48,791 nt of DNA from Ignavibacteriales bacterium (GCA_003568415.1 PWXV01000248.1:1-48791); one strand, 5' to 3'. Positions 39,039 to 48,632 are shown, counted from the stretch's first letter. Notes: generated by a model not told the origin, from the sequence alone. Numbers and translations: made by a program.

Positions 39039-41699
39039 CTACCCCTTTTCGACTTCCTCCTTCAACCTGGCCAGGATCTGCATAGCCTCCAGCGGAGTAA
39101 GAGTTTCGATTTCAAGTTCACGAATTTTCTTGCGCAGCCTGTCATCTTTTACTTCGAACAATGCGAGTTGCATCTCTTCTTTTGATTCCTTTAAACGCTT
39201 GCGCACATCGTCTTTCTTGATTGATGCTTTCGATGCATCATCAACATTTCGTAATGTTAATCCGGCCTCTTCAAGGTTTTTCAGAATTAATTTTGCGCGT
39301 TCGGTTATATCTGAGGGTAATCCCGCCATTTGCGCTACCTGAATTCCGTACGAGTGATCAGCAAAGCCGGGCACAACTTTATGGAGAAAAACAACCTTAT
39401 CGCCGTACTCGCGTACATCGACACGGTAATTTTTTATACGGGGAAATACTTCTGCAAGCTCGTTCAGCTCATGATAATGAGTTGCAAATATCGTCTTTGC
39501 TCCGATGCGGTCGTGCAAATGCTCGGTCAACGCCCATGCGATACTAATACCGTCGAATGTACTTGTACCCCTTCCAACTTCATCGAGTAAGATCAAGCTT
39601 CGCCCGGTAGCAGTGTTTACAATATTGGCCGCCTCATGCATTTCTACAAGAAACGTCGATTCACCTGCTGCTATGTTATCCGATGCTCCGACGCGTGTGA
39701 ATATCTTATCGACAAGTCCGATAGCCGCTTTATCTGCAGGGACATAACAGCCAATCTGCGCAAGTAAGACAATTAGACCGACCTGACGAATGTAGCTGGA
39801 TTTTCCGCTCATATTTGGCCCGGTAATTATCAAAACCTGCTGTTCAGATTCATCGAGCAACGTATCGTTCGGAATATATCGTTCACCCGGCGGCAGCAAT
39901 GATTCAATCACCGGATGTCTGCCGCCTTCAATATGCAAAGTAAAGTCGTCGCTGACAGCCGGACGCACATAGTTATTCTTCCGGGAAATATGGGCAAACG
40001 AGCACACCACATCAAGTTGTGCAATAGCCGATGCATTCATTTGAATTGTTTCTGCACAGTCACCTACTTTTGCACGTAGATCCGCAAATAGTTTCGCTTC
40101 AAGTTGCTGCATTTTTTCCTCGGCAGAAAGAATCTTTTCCTCATACTCTTTTAACTCCGGCGTGATAAACCGTTCGGCATTGGTCAGCGTTTGTTTGCGG
40201 ATATACTCAGCGGGCACCTTATCTTTATGTGTATGCGTAATCTCAATATAATAACCGAATACTTTGTTATAATTAACTTTGAGTGAAGGGATACCCGTTC
40301 GTTCACGTTCCTGCTTTTGAAGGTTTGCTATCCACGACTTTCCGGAGTGCGCCAGTTCCCGCAACTCATCAAGCTCGGAACTGTATCCTTTGCGTATTAC
40401 ATTTCCGTCAGATACCTGGGCAGGCGGCTCGTCGGTAATCGCCGTGTTTATTTCATCAACAATATCGTCGAGCGGATGTAAAGAATTTCGAATATCATTG
40501 ATCAGATTTGTATCGATATTCTGTATCGAGGTATGTAAATCGGGAATACGTTCGAGAATTGCCTTCAATTGTATCATTTCCCGGGGGGTCGCACGTCCGG
40601 TACAAATTTTTCCGGTCAGGCGCTCAAGGTCGCCAATCGCATCGAGCGTTTCCCGTGCAGCTTCGAGTGATTCTTTATCATTGTAAAATACCTGTACAGC
40701 TTCGAGTCGATTATTGATTGTATCCAATTTTTTTAACGGACGGGCAATCCACTGTTTGAGAAGGCGCCCTCCCATCGGGGTTAGTGTTTTATCAAGCAGC
40801 GAGAATAATGTACCGCTCCCGCCGCCGGCCATGAGCTGTGTTGTTATCTCGAGATTACGCTGTGTGGATTGATCCAGTACAATATAATCTTTCGTTTCAT
40901 ACGGTCGCAATCGGCTGATGTGCGAGAGATTTGCCTTCTGTGTTTCTTTCAGGTAATTCATAATAGCACCGGCGGCATTAATGCCGGTGGTATAATGCTC
41001 GCAGCCAAAACCTTTTAAACTTTGAGTTTTAAAATGGGTGAGCAGCAATTCATAACCGTAATCGTAATTATACACCCAATCGTCGATCTTGGTCAGGAGC
41101 GGCATCCGGGTTTTACCGGTATATGCACGTTTCAGAATTGATTCGATACCTTCATAATCACGCTTTTGAACGAGTATCTCGGAAGGTTGTATCGAGGCGA
41201 TCTGGTCTGCAACGTCGCGAAACGGGAACTCACCGACGAAAAATTCACCTGTCGATATATCTACAAAAGCGCATCCTATGATGTCTTTACTGTTTGCAAC
41301 TGCATGCGGTAATGCAAGTGCAGTAAGATAATTATTCTGTTTCTGATCGAGGACCTTCTCTGAGAACGCAACGCCGGGTGTTACAATTTCCACCACATCG
41401 CGCTTGACAATTCCCTTCGCAAGTTTCGGATCTTCAAGCTGCTCACAGATAGCGACTCTGTGTCCCGCTTTTAATAATCTCGGCAAATATGCTTCAAGTG
41501 CGTGATACGGAAATCCGGCAAGCGGCACCTCACCGGCGGCACCATTACCCCGTTTTGTAAGCGTAATGCCAAGCACCTTCGCCGTGACAATTGCATCATG
41601 CTCAAAAGTCTCGTAGAAGTCACCCAGACGAAACAGTAACACTGTATCGGGATACCGTGCCTTAATCTTTTGATATTGCTTCATCAACGGAGTTGACAT
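39039..41699 (-). CDS. mutS: DNA mismatch repair protein MutS
   Basis: MKQYQKIKARYPDTVLLFRLGDFYETFEHDA; ITGPNMSGKSSYIRQVG; LLDEVGRGTSTFDG. Confidence 0.98.
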   Translation of the reverse strand: MSTPLMKQYQKIKARYPDTVLLFRLGDFYETFEHDAIVTAKVLGITLTKRGNGAAGEVPLAGFPYHALEAYLPRLLKAGHRVAICEQLEDPKLAKGIVKRDVVEIVTPGVAFSEKVLDQKQNNYLTALALPHAVANSKDIIGCAFVDISTGEFFVGEFPFRDVADQIASIQPSEILVQKRDYEGIESILKRAYTGKTRMPLLTKIDDWVYNYDYGYELLLTHFKTQSLKGFGCEHYTTGINAAGAIMNYLKETQKANLSHISRLRPYETKDYIVLDQSTQRNLEITTQLMAGGGSGTLFSLLDKTLTPMGGRLLKQWIARPLKKLDTINNRLEAVQVFYNDKESLEAARETLDAIGDLERLTGKICTGRATPREMIQLKAILERIPDLHTSIQNIDTNLINDIRNSLHPLDDIVDEINTAITDEPPAQVSDGNVIRKGYSSELDELRELAHSGKSWIANLQKQERERTGIPSLKVNYNKVFGYYIEITHTHKDKVPAEYIRKQTLTNAERFITPELKEYEEKILSAEEKMQQLEAKLFADLRAKVGDCAETIQMNASAIAQLDVVCSFAHISRKNNYVRPAVSDDFTLHIEGGRHPVIESLLPPGERYIPNDTLLDESEQQVLIITGPNMSGKSSYIRQVGLIVLLAQIGCYVPADKAAIGLVDKIFTRVGASDNIAAGESTFLVEMHEAANIVNTATGRSLILLDEVGRGTSTFDGISIAWALTEHLHDRIGAKTIFATHYHELNELAEVFPRIKNYRVDVREYGDKVVFLHKVVPGFADHSYGIQVAQMAGLPSDITERAKLILKNLEEAGLTLRNVDDASKASIKKDDVRKRLKESKEEMQLALFEVKDDRLRKKIRELEIETLTPLEAMQILARLKEEVEKG

Positions 41700-41710
41700 A
41701 TTCCCTGCTC

Positions 41711-42217
41711 TTAACCAACCGATCTATCAAATTGTACCGAAGAAAGTTCTGTTACTATTTTTTCGAAATCATCAATCTGTGAAGAATGAATGTAGACATC
41801 GACCGAGGATGCTTCTTCAGTCGTTTTATAACCAAGCTTAATCTGCACAGCGCCTGTTTTATTGCCATTCTGAAGTTGTGCCGATGTAATATCGTTCCAG
41901 TTAATCTGTGAATCGATAGAAACAACACCTTTCTCACCGATCAAATACAACGGGAGATATTGCACCGACATAATTATAATGCCGAGCGTAAGAATCTGTG
42001 CAATCTGGTCGGTCGTAAGGGGATATCCCATAATAGTGAGTATAATAATTATTAATGCCACCCCTACCATACCGAAAATTGATATCATTCGAACGTGATC
42101 GGGAAGAACGGTAAACCTCGAACCGACAATGAAAATATCCCCGGCACGTTTTTGTTTTTCACGAAAAAAGAGGCGAAGTAAAAGGTAAAGGAAAAATACT
42201 ATAAGAAAAATTGTCAT
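41711..42217 (-). CDS. Hypothetical membrane protein
   Basis: ORF with three hydrophobic segments and soluble C-terminus. Confidence 0.65.
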   Translation of the reverse strand: MTIFLIVFFLYLLLRLFFREKQKRAGDIFIVGSRFTVLPDHVRMISIFGMVGVALIIIILTIMGYPLTTDQIAQILTLGIIIMSVQYLPLYLIGEKGVVSIDSQINWNDITSAQLQNGNKTGAVQIKLGYKTTEEASSVDVYIHSSQIDDFEKIVTELSSVQFDRSVG

Positions 42218-42324
42218 AATAAATTATGAATATGATGAATAAATTGATTTCAGAGCAATTATAAATATAAGGAAAATCGTACAAAATGCCCATTCAGTAT
42301 TTATACACCTCACCCAATTTGATT

Positions 42325-42417
42325 CCCCTCTCCACTTTTGGTGAAGAGTGGGACCCTGAGGGGAGGCTTCAAAAGGATTGCAAAGACTATATCATTGACA
42401 GCCCCGGCAAACCGGGG
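42325..42417. repeat. Intergenic pair of hairpins (REP-like)
   Basis: CCCCTC/GAGGGG enclosing CCACT/AGTGG (42325-42363) and CCCCGG-caaa-CCGGGG (42402-42417). Confidence 0.6.
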
Positions 42418-42457
42418 AAGGGCGCTTGAATAGGAATCTGATTCAATTGTAATAGTA

Positions 42458-42934
42458 TTAGTATTTTACCGCCATCGTTCTGCCGACCGTTCGCCATCCT
42501 TCCCGTTCGTACATTTTCCAGACACGTTCGTTTTCTTCCCATACATCAAGCCAGATACTGCCGAGTTTTTGTTCCTTCCCCCATTCAGTACCTCGCCGGA
42601 AAAGCTCGGTTCCAATACCTTTACCCCGGATCTCCGGATCGACCATCATTGGATCCATATATGCATGCTCTTCCGAAAATCCTTCGATCGTTCTCTTAAC
42701 AACCCGAACGAACCCAACGACACGTTCGTCAACCAGTGCCGTTAACAAGAACACATTCTCGTCATCAACCTGTTGCTCAAGTGTACGACCGAAATACCCG
42801 GTCACATCGTCATCAGGTTGTGCAATCCAATCCCGGGCGGTGTTTATTTCTCTGTGATACTGATGCAACTGATTATAAAGTTTTTTAATTGCAGGAATAT
42901 CGTCTTTTACAGTTCTTCTGAATGTAGTGATAAT
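42458..42934 (-). CDS. GNAT family N-acetyltransferase; true start probably ATT (42934) or ATC (42931)
   Basis: MVDPEIRGKGIGTELFRRGTEWGKEQKLGSIWLDVWEENERVWKMYEREGW; upstream in-frame residues TTFRRTVKDDIPAIKKLYNQLHQYHREI resemble the GNAT N-terminus; ORF track starts at TTG 42868. Confidence 0.75.
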   Translation of the reverse strand: MITTFRRTVKDDIPAIKKLYNQLHQYHREINTARDWIAQPDDDVTGYFGRTLEQQVDDENVFLLTALVDERVVGFVRVVKRTIEGFSEEHAYMDPMMVDPEIRGKGIGTELFRRGTEWGKEQKLGSIWLDVWEENERVWKMYEREGWRTVGRTMAVKY

Positions 42935-42944
42935 TCACCTCTTA

Positions 42945-43862
42945 TTATTTTTTTTGAAATGCATAATTCATTATTTTATATGCCAGCCGGGCGATTGTCA
43001 TATCGGGATGATGTAATCCTGTTATCGGTGCAAGCTCAACGATATCGAATCCGACAATATTCTTCTTCTTTCCCAATCGCTGGATAATATTCATCGTCTC
43101 GTGCCAGTACATACCATTCGGTTCGGGTGTTCCGGTTGACGGCATAATCGACGGATCGAAATAATCGACATCAAACGTTATGTATACATTTTCACTCAAT
43201 TTATCGATAATCTGATCCTCCCAGTGCTTTAAAACCCTCGTATATTTCCCCTGGCGGATCTCATATGCATAGTATGTACTCACCCCCTGCTCCTGGATGT
43301 AAATAGATTCCTCTTTTGCCTGAGCACGGATACCGACCTGTACAATATTCGAGGGATCGAGAAATTCCCCAACGCGTGCCATCACCGAAGCGTGGCTGTA
43401 TTTATTCCCTTGATATTCATCCCTGAAATCCGAATGTGCATCGAATTGGAGTATCGACAAATCGGGATATTTTTTATAAAATGCGGCGATCGGCGCCGAT
43501 GATATGGTATGCTCGCCACCGAGAATAGCAACAAATTTTTCATCTTCGATTAACGATGTAACTTTGTTCTCAATGTATGTCAGTGCTTCTTTATTGACTT
43601 TCTTCTTTTTCGTCCCGAAGGATAAAGCACGCATCGTTGCAATTCCGACGTCGAAACATAATTCTCTGTCGAGTTCTTCATCGTAGAATTCAACATATTT
43701 CGATGCATTGAGTGTGGCCTTTGGACCATCTTTTGTTCCACCGCCGTAGCTGACGGTGTGTTCATACGGTACCGGCAGGACAACAATTTTAGCTGTATCA
43801 TACTGTGCATGTTCTTTCGGAAGTGCTAAAAAATTCGAACGGACATCAAGTGTTTGCGGCAT
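42945..43862 (-). CDS. speB: Agmatinase / arginase family ureohydrolase
   Basis: LGGEHTISSAPI, LQFDAHSDFRDEY, YITFDVDYFDPSIMPSTGTPEPNG. Confidence 0.94.
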   Translation of the reverse strand: MPQTLDVRSNFLALPKEHAQYDTAKIVVLPVPYEHTVSYGGGTKDGPKATLNASKYVEFYDEELDRELCFDVGIATMRALSFGTKKKKVNKEALTYIENKVTSLIEDEKFVAILGGEHTISSAPIAAFYKKYPDLSILQFDAHSDFRDEYQGNKYSHASVMARVGEFLDPSNIVQVGIRAQAKEESIYIQEQGVSTYYAYEIRQGKYTRVLKHWEDQIIDKLSENVYITFDVDYFDPSIMPSTGTPEPNGMYWHETMNIIQRLGKKKNIVGFDIVELAPITGLHHPDMTIARLAYKIMNYAFQKK

Positions 43863-44018
43863 TGGTCACCTTATCTTTAGAATGAGATATGTCAATAATT
43901 TTCGGGTATAAAAAAATATATAGATATCGCCCCCGAAATGCAACATATAACTTGAATTTATCGTATTATTACATTATCATTTTAAATTCTTGTATCTTTG
44001 GAATTTTTGGAGGGTTCA

Positions 44019-44195
44019 ATGCATAAGTTTGTATATTCCGGGAATGCCTTTTTCCTCCTTGCCGTATTTTTTATTCTAATAAGTACTTTCACTAAAAGTC
44101 CGGCAGCCATCGGTTTGGGTTTATTCTGGTTTATATTTGGTCTTGTAGTCAGAAAAAAGTATGCTCAACAGCTGAATCCTGGTAATAAAGTATAA
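44019..44195 (+). CDS. Small hypothetical membrane protein
   Basis: ATG preceded by GGAGGG; two hydrophobic helices. Confidence 0.6.
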   Translation: MHKFVYSGNAFFLLAVFFILISTFTKSPAAIGLGLFWFIFGLVVRKKYAQQLNPGNKV

Positions 44196-44364
44196 ACCTT
44201 TACAAATCATAAATCTGATAAACCGATGTCGAAAAACATCTTATAATCACAAAAGAATTGAGGGGGAAAGAATTGAAAATTGATTGAGCCTCATTTTAAC
44301 TGCAATCTATGCACACTATTTCAAATCATCATATCAGTAAAATCATTCAACTATCGGTTGTATT

Positions 44365-44862
44365 ATGACAGGACGCTTGCCGTATTTCATACTTCTCGGT
44401 TTTTCTTTGTTGTGGTGTACAGGTATATATGTTACGCCATTCCTTGTAACCGAACAAACGGCTGCCTTTCTCTACTCCGTTTATAATCAGGTATGTCATC
44501 AGCTATCGGATCATACGTTTCATATTCACGGCTCACCACTTGCAGTATGTATCCGATGCACCGCGTTGTATACAGCATTCTTAGGCGGCGCTTTACTGTA
44601 TCCTTTATTTCGTCAGTATACGATATCAATTACATCATACCGGTATTACATCATACTGCTTGCCGTGCCGATGGTCGTGGATGTTGGTGCAAGCTGGGCT
44701 ACCGGTTATAGTTCTACAGCTATATCCAGAATACTAAGCGGTGGTTTATTTGGATTTGGTGCTGCACTATTGCTAATTCCAATATTTATCGAAGCTGGAC
44801 ATCAACTCACCACACAGAAAACTTCATATACTTTCATTAAAAAACACGGAGGATCAGTATGA
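44365..44862 (+). CDS. DUF2085 membrane protein
   Basis: VCHQLSDHTFHIHGSPLAVCIRCTALYTAFLGG. Confidence 0.85.
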   Translation: MTGRLPYFILLGFSLLWCTGIYVTPFLVTEQTAAFLYSVYNQVCHQLSDHTFHIHGSPLAVCIRCTALYTAFLGGALLYPLFRQYTISITSYRYYIILLAVPMVVDVGASWATGYSSTAISRILSGGLFGFGAALLLIPIFIEAGHQLTTQKTSYTFIKKHGGSV

Positions 44863-45395
44863 CCTATGACCAAATGAGCACTCCCTCATCACCAATTGAA
44901 CAACCATCCAAAATGGTGCCGGCACTGATAGGCGGCGCAGTAATGGGATTAATCAGTGCTACTCCATTTCTCAATCTTATTAATTGTCTCTGCTGTGCGG
45001 GGATCATCCTCGGTGGATTTCTCGCGGTATTTTTCTATAAAGACCAGCTCACACCCAATATGCCTCCCCTCCAGGCCAGCGACGGACTGGCACTCGGCGC
45101 ACTCGCGGGTGTGTTCGGATTTATTATCGCCACATTGCTGTCGGCGTTAATCTATGTTGTATTCGGTCCCATCGCAACCGAAGCTACCATGAACCTCATT
45201 ATTCAGTTTATTGAATCAATCGGTATGGATTTACCTCCTGAAGCATACGATGAAATGATGGAAGGTGCACGGGAATCACCTATCAACGCTTTTGGATTAT
45301 TAATGAGCTTGATTACATCGGTAGTATTCGGTATTATCGGCGGGTTAATCGGTGCGGCTGTATATAAACCGAAAGGACCACAGATACAACAATAA
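44859..45395 (+). CDS. Hypothetical membrane protein, ATGA-overlapping the DUF2085 gene
   Basis: Multi-TM glycine-rich ORF. Confidence 0.7.
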   Translation: MTYDQMSTPSSPIEQPSKMVPALIGGAVMGLISATPFLNLINCLCCAGIILGGFLAVFFYKDQLTPNMPPLQASDGLALGALAGVFGFIIATLLSALIYVVFGPIATEATMNLIIQFIESIGMDLPPEAYDEMMEGARESPINAFGLLMSLITSVVFGIIGGLIGAAVYKPKGPQIQQ

Positions 45396-45397
45396 TC

Positions 45398-45437
45398 AAA
45401 AAAAAGACCTGACAGGTTTGTCAAGCCTGTCAGGTCT
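45398..45437 (-). terminator. Intrinsic terminator of clpC
   Basis: AGACCTGACAGG-N9-CCTGTCAGGTCT, 12-bp stem, followed on minus strand by a T-tract. Confidence 0.85.
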
Positions 45438-45474
45438 ACCTGATAAATATTCGTGATACGGAAGTACGCTCTAA

Positions 45475-48069
45475 TCAGGCGTCAGCATTTTTCTCTTCAA
45501 GTTCTTGCTGCTCCTGCTTCTTCTGCTGCTTTTTCTCTTCCCGTTCTTTCTTTCGTTGTTCAATTATTTCTTTGTTTGCTTCTTTAAACTTCAGCTCATC
45601 GCCCTTTCTGCTCGCCGTTACTTTGATGACACTATTATCGCCATATTTACCTTTCATCATTTCTTCGGCAACCGGATCTTCAATATACCGCTGTATTGCC
45701 CGGCGCAGCGGTCGTGCACCGAACTGTGGATCGAATCCCTTATCGGCGAGAAATTCACGGGAGCCGCGTGTCAGTTGCACCTTTATATTTCTCGACTTCA
45801 TTCTTTTCAGCAGATCCGCCATCTCAATATCGATGATCTGCATTATATCTTTCTTATCGAGACTGTGGAATACGATAATATCGTCTATACGGTTTATGAA
45901 TTCCTGATTGAATACCCGTTTAACGGCATCCTCAATCTTCGATTTCATCGAGGTGTACTGGGTTTCCTCATCGGTCTGTGCACCAAACCCTATTCCCGCG
46001 ACACCCTGTTTTATATCCTTCGTACCGATATTAGAAGTCATAATTAATATCGTATTTTTGAAATCGATACGCCTACCGAGACTGTCGGTAAGAATACCGT
46101 CATCCAATACCTGCAATAGTATGTTAAACACATCAGGGGGGGCTTTCTCGATTTCATCAAGCAGCACTACTGAATATGGTTTGCGCCTTACTTTCTCGGT
46201 CAATTGACCGCCTTCCTCGTACCCGACATATCCGGGAGGCGCACCCACTAGTCGTGATACGTTGAACTTCTCCATATATTCACTCATATCGATTCGTATC
46301 AACGCTTCCTCGGAGTCGAATAGATATCGCGCAAGCACCTTAGCAAGCTCGGTTTTTCCGACACCGGTGGGTCCGAGGAAAATAAATGAGCCGATAGGAC
46401 GGTTCGGGTCTTTCAGACCTGACCGCGCCCGTCTGATCGCTTTAGAAAGTTTATCGATCGGTTCATCCTGTCCGATAATTTGTTTTTTCAGATTCTTGCT
46501 CATCTTGAGGAGTTTTTCAGATTCTGATTCCGCGATTTTGTTGACAGGTATACCGCTTATCATAGCAACCACGTCGGCTACATTTTCTTCGGTAACATCA
46601 TAAATTGTTTCTTTTGATTTAAGCTCCCACTCACGTTTTGCAATATCGAGATCACTGAGTAACTTCTTCTCAAGATCACGCAACCGGGCTGCCTCTTCAA
46701 AGTTCTGGTTCTTTACCACCTGATTCTTCGACACCTTGATTTTATCGACCTCTTCTTCAAGATCAAGTATTTCTTTTGGAACAATAATATTATCAAGATG
46801 AACGCGTGCGCCGGATTCATCCATAACATCAATGGCCTTATCGGGCAGGAACCGGTCGGTAATATACCGGTCGCTTAAATGTACAGCCGACTCGATCGCT
46901 TTATCGGCATATGAAACACCATGATGTTCTTCATACTTGTGTTTGATATTCGTGAGAATTTCAATAGTTTCATCAACGGTTGTCGGATCGACCATAATTT
47001 TCTGGAATCGCCGGTCGAGGGCACCGTCTTTTTCTATGTACTGTCTGTATTCATTCAACGTAGTAGCACCGATACATTGAATATCGCCGCGCGATAACGC
47101 CGGTTTAAACATATTTGACGCATCGAGCGAACCACTCGCTCCCCCGGCTCCAACAATGGTATGCAGCTCGTCGATGAACAGAATCACATCGTTGGCTTTT
47201 TCAAGCTCGTTCATTACTGCCTTCATACGCTCTTCAAATTGTCCGCGGTATTTCGTACCGGCAACCAGAGCGGCCAGATCGAGTGTGACAACCCGTTTAT
47301 CGTGTAATACGCGGGAGACTTTTTTCTCAATTATGCGCAGTGCGAGTCCTTCTGCAATAGCAGTTTTTCCGACGCCGGGTTCCCCGATGAGTACCGGGTT
47401 GTTTTTTGTTCTCCGGCTTAGAACCTGTGCCACCCGCTCGATCTCCCGGGAGCGGCCTATTACCGGATCAAGTTTGTCTTCATTGGCAAGTTTCGTCAAA
47501 TCGCGGCCGAAATTATCGAGAACCGGAGTTTTCGATTTTTCTTGTTGTTGCTGCTGCTGACGTTCACCGGCTCCACCGCGACGGGACTCGTGGCCATGTC
47601 CCTGTGCCTGTCCCTGAGGCGGATTTGATGGTTTACCGCTGATAATATTGTCCAATTCATTCCGTACAATATCGTAATGGACATTAAACTGGTGCAAAAT
47701 TTGAGCGGCAATATTATCATCATCCCGCAATAGCGAAAGTAAAAGATGTTCTGTACCGATAACGTCAGATTTATAGAGTTTTGCCTCTAAATAGGTAATT
47801 TTTAAAACTTTTTCAGCTTGCTTTGTAAGCGGGATATTGCCGATAGTTAATGTATCGCCTGAGGTCCGAACGGTATCCTCAATGGCTTTTTTGAGTTTGT
47901 AAAGATTCACTCCAAGGTTTCTGAGAATTTTTACAGCAACCCCCTCACCTTCTCGAATGATTCCTAAAAGCAGGTGTTCGGTACCGATATAATCGTGACC
48001 AAGACGCAGTGCTTCTTCTCTGCTTAATCGAATTACGTCCTGAACTCTGTTTGAGAAGTTACCTTCCAT
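45475..48069 (-). CDS. clpC: ATP-dependent Clp protease ATP-binding subunit ClpC
   Basis: Clp_N repeats; two AAA modules (GEPGVGKTAIAEG, GPTGVGKTELAKV); UVR-like NQNFEEAARLRDLEKKL. Confidence 0.96.
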   Translation of the reverse strand: MEGNFSNRVQDVIRLSREEALRLGHDYIGTEHLLLGIIREGEGVAVKILRNLGVNLYKLKKAIEDTVRTSGDTLTIGNIPLTKQAEKVLKITYLEAKLYKSDVIGTEHLLLSLLRDDDNIAAQILHQFNVHYDIVRNELDNIISGKPSNPPQGQAQGHGHESRRGGAGERQQQQQQEKSKTPVLDNFGRDLTKLANEDKLDPVIGRSREIERVAQVLSRRTKNNPVLIGEPGVGKTAIAEGLALRIIEKKVSRVLHDKRVVTLDLAALVAGTKYRGQFEERMKAVMNELEKANDVILFIDELHTIVGAGGASGSLDASNMFKPALSRGDIQCIGATTLNEYRQYIEKDGALDRRFQKIMVDPTTVDETIEILTNIKHKYEEHHGVSYADKAIESAVHLSDRYITDRFLPDKAIDVMDESGARVHLDNIIVPKEILDLEEEVDKIKVSKNQVVKNQNFEEAARLRDLEKKLLSDLDIAKREWELKSKETIYDVTEENVADVVAMISGIPVNKIAESESEKLLKMSKNLKKQIIGQDEPIDKLSKAIRRARSGLKDPNRPIGSFIFLGPTGVGKTELAKVLARYLFDSEEALIRIDMSEYMEKFNVSRLVGAPPGYVGYEEGGQLTEKVRRKPYSVVLLDEIEKAPPDVFNILLQVLDDGILTDSLGRRIDFKNTILIMTSNIGTKDIKQGVAGIGFGAQTDEETQYTSMKSKIEDAVKRVFNQEFINRIDDIIVFHSLDKKDIMQIIDIEMADLLKRMKSRNIKVQLTRGSREFLADKGFDPQFGARPLRRAIQRYIEDPVAEEMMKGKYGDNSVIKVTASRKGDELKFKEANKEIIEQRKKEREEKKQQKKQEQQELEEKNADA

Positions 48070-48096
48070 GAATTTAACCTTATAATTTTAGAGTGA

Positions 48097-48145
48097 TTAA
48101 TTCCCCCGACAAAAAACGCCGGTGTCATTGATTAAAAAACAATTG
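48097..48145. repeat. 49-nt repeat copy A (TTAATTCCCCCGA...TCATTGATTAAAAAACAATTG)
   Basis: 44/49 identical to copy B at 48513-48561. Confidence 0.9.
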
Positions 48146-48318
48146 GATAGTGATCTTAGTATTAAAACGAGCGATCCAGTGAATTAGTTTCACTAAAAAT
48201 ACAGCATTATTACTATTAAAAATATATACAAATGGAGTTCTATTGTCAAGGTGCCGGGTTTCATATAATATTAGATAAATCTTACTGAGATTAATTGATC
48301 AAGCGCACAAATGCAATC

Positions 48319-48347
48319 TTGACAAATCCCTTTTTTTTAGGTATCTT
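48319..48347 (+). promoter_or_regulatory. Strong sigma70-like promoter upstream of the tRNA-Asn region
   Basis: TTGACA-N17-TATCTT. Confidence 0.65.
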
Positions 48348-48406
48348 ATCAGTTCATAATGAAGGAAGTCCGTGAATAGACTTCCTTTCTGTACGAAATA
48401 GGGATG

Positions 48407-48606
48407 TTCCACAGTAGCTCCCCGCTAACAACGCGGGGCAGGCAGTTGGTAGAGCCCCGCTTCCCGGGATTGTTTTCAATGAACCCGCGTAGCGGGTTTC
48501 TGAATTTGGCAGTTAATTCCCCCGATAAAAAGCATCGGGGTCATTGATTAAAAAACAATTGCTCAAACTTCGCTTTCGCAAGCCAAATTCGAACAAGCGG
48601 CTGTTA
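48407..48606 (+). pseudogene. Fragmented tRNA-Asn 5' half interrupted by hairpin-rich insertions
   Basis: Exact matches to the intact tRNA-Asn: 48407-48420, 48444-48455 and 48594-48606. Confidence 0.75.
48513..48561. repeat. 49-nt repeat copy B, inside the second insertion of the broken tRNA-Asn
   Basis: See copy A; contains CCCCGAT-aaaaagc-ATCGGGG hairpin. Confidence 0.9.
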
Positions 48607-48632
48607 TCCCGATCCCGATGTTGTTTTACGGG

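Noticed and set aside
45505-46047. 180-aa plus-strand ORF opposite clpC
   Set aside because: Antisense to conserved AAA+ sequence; no domain.
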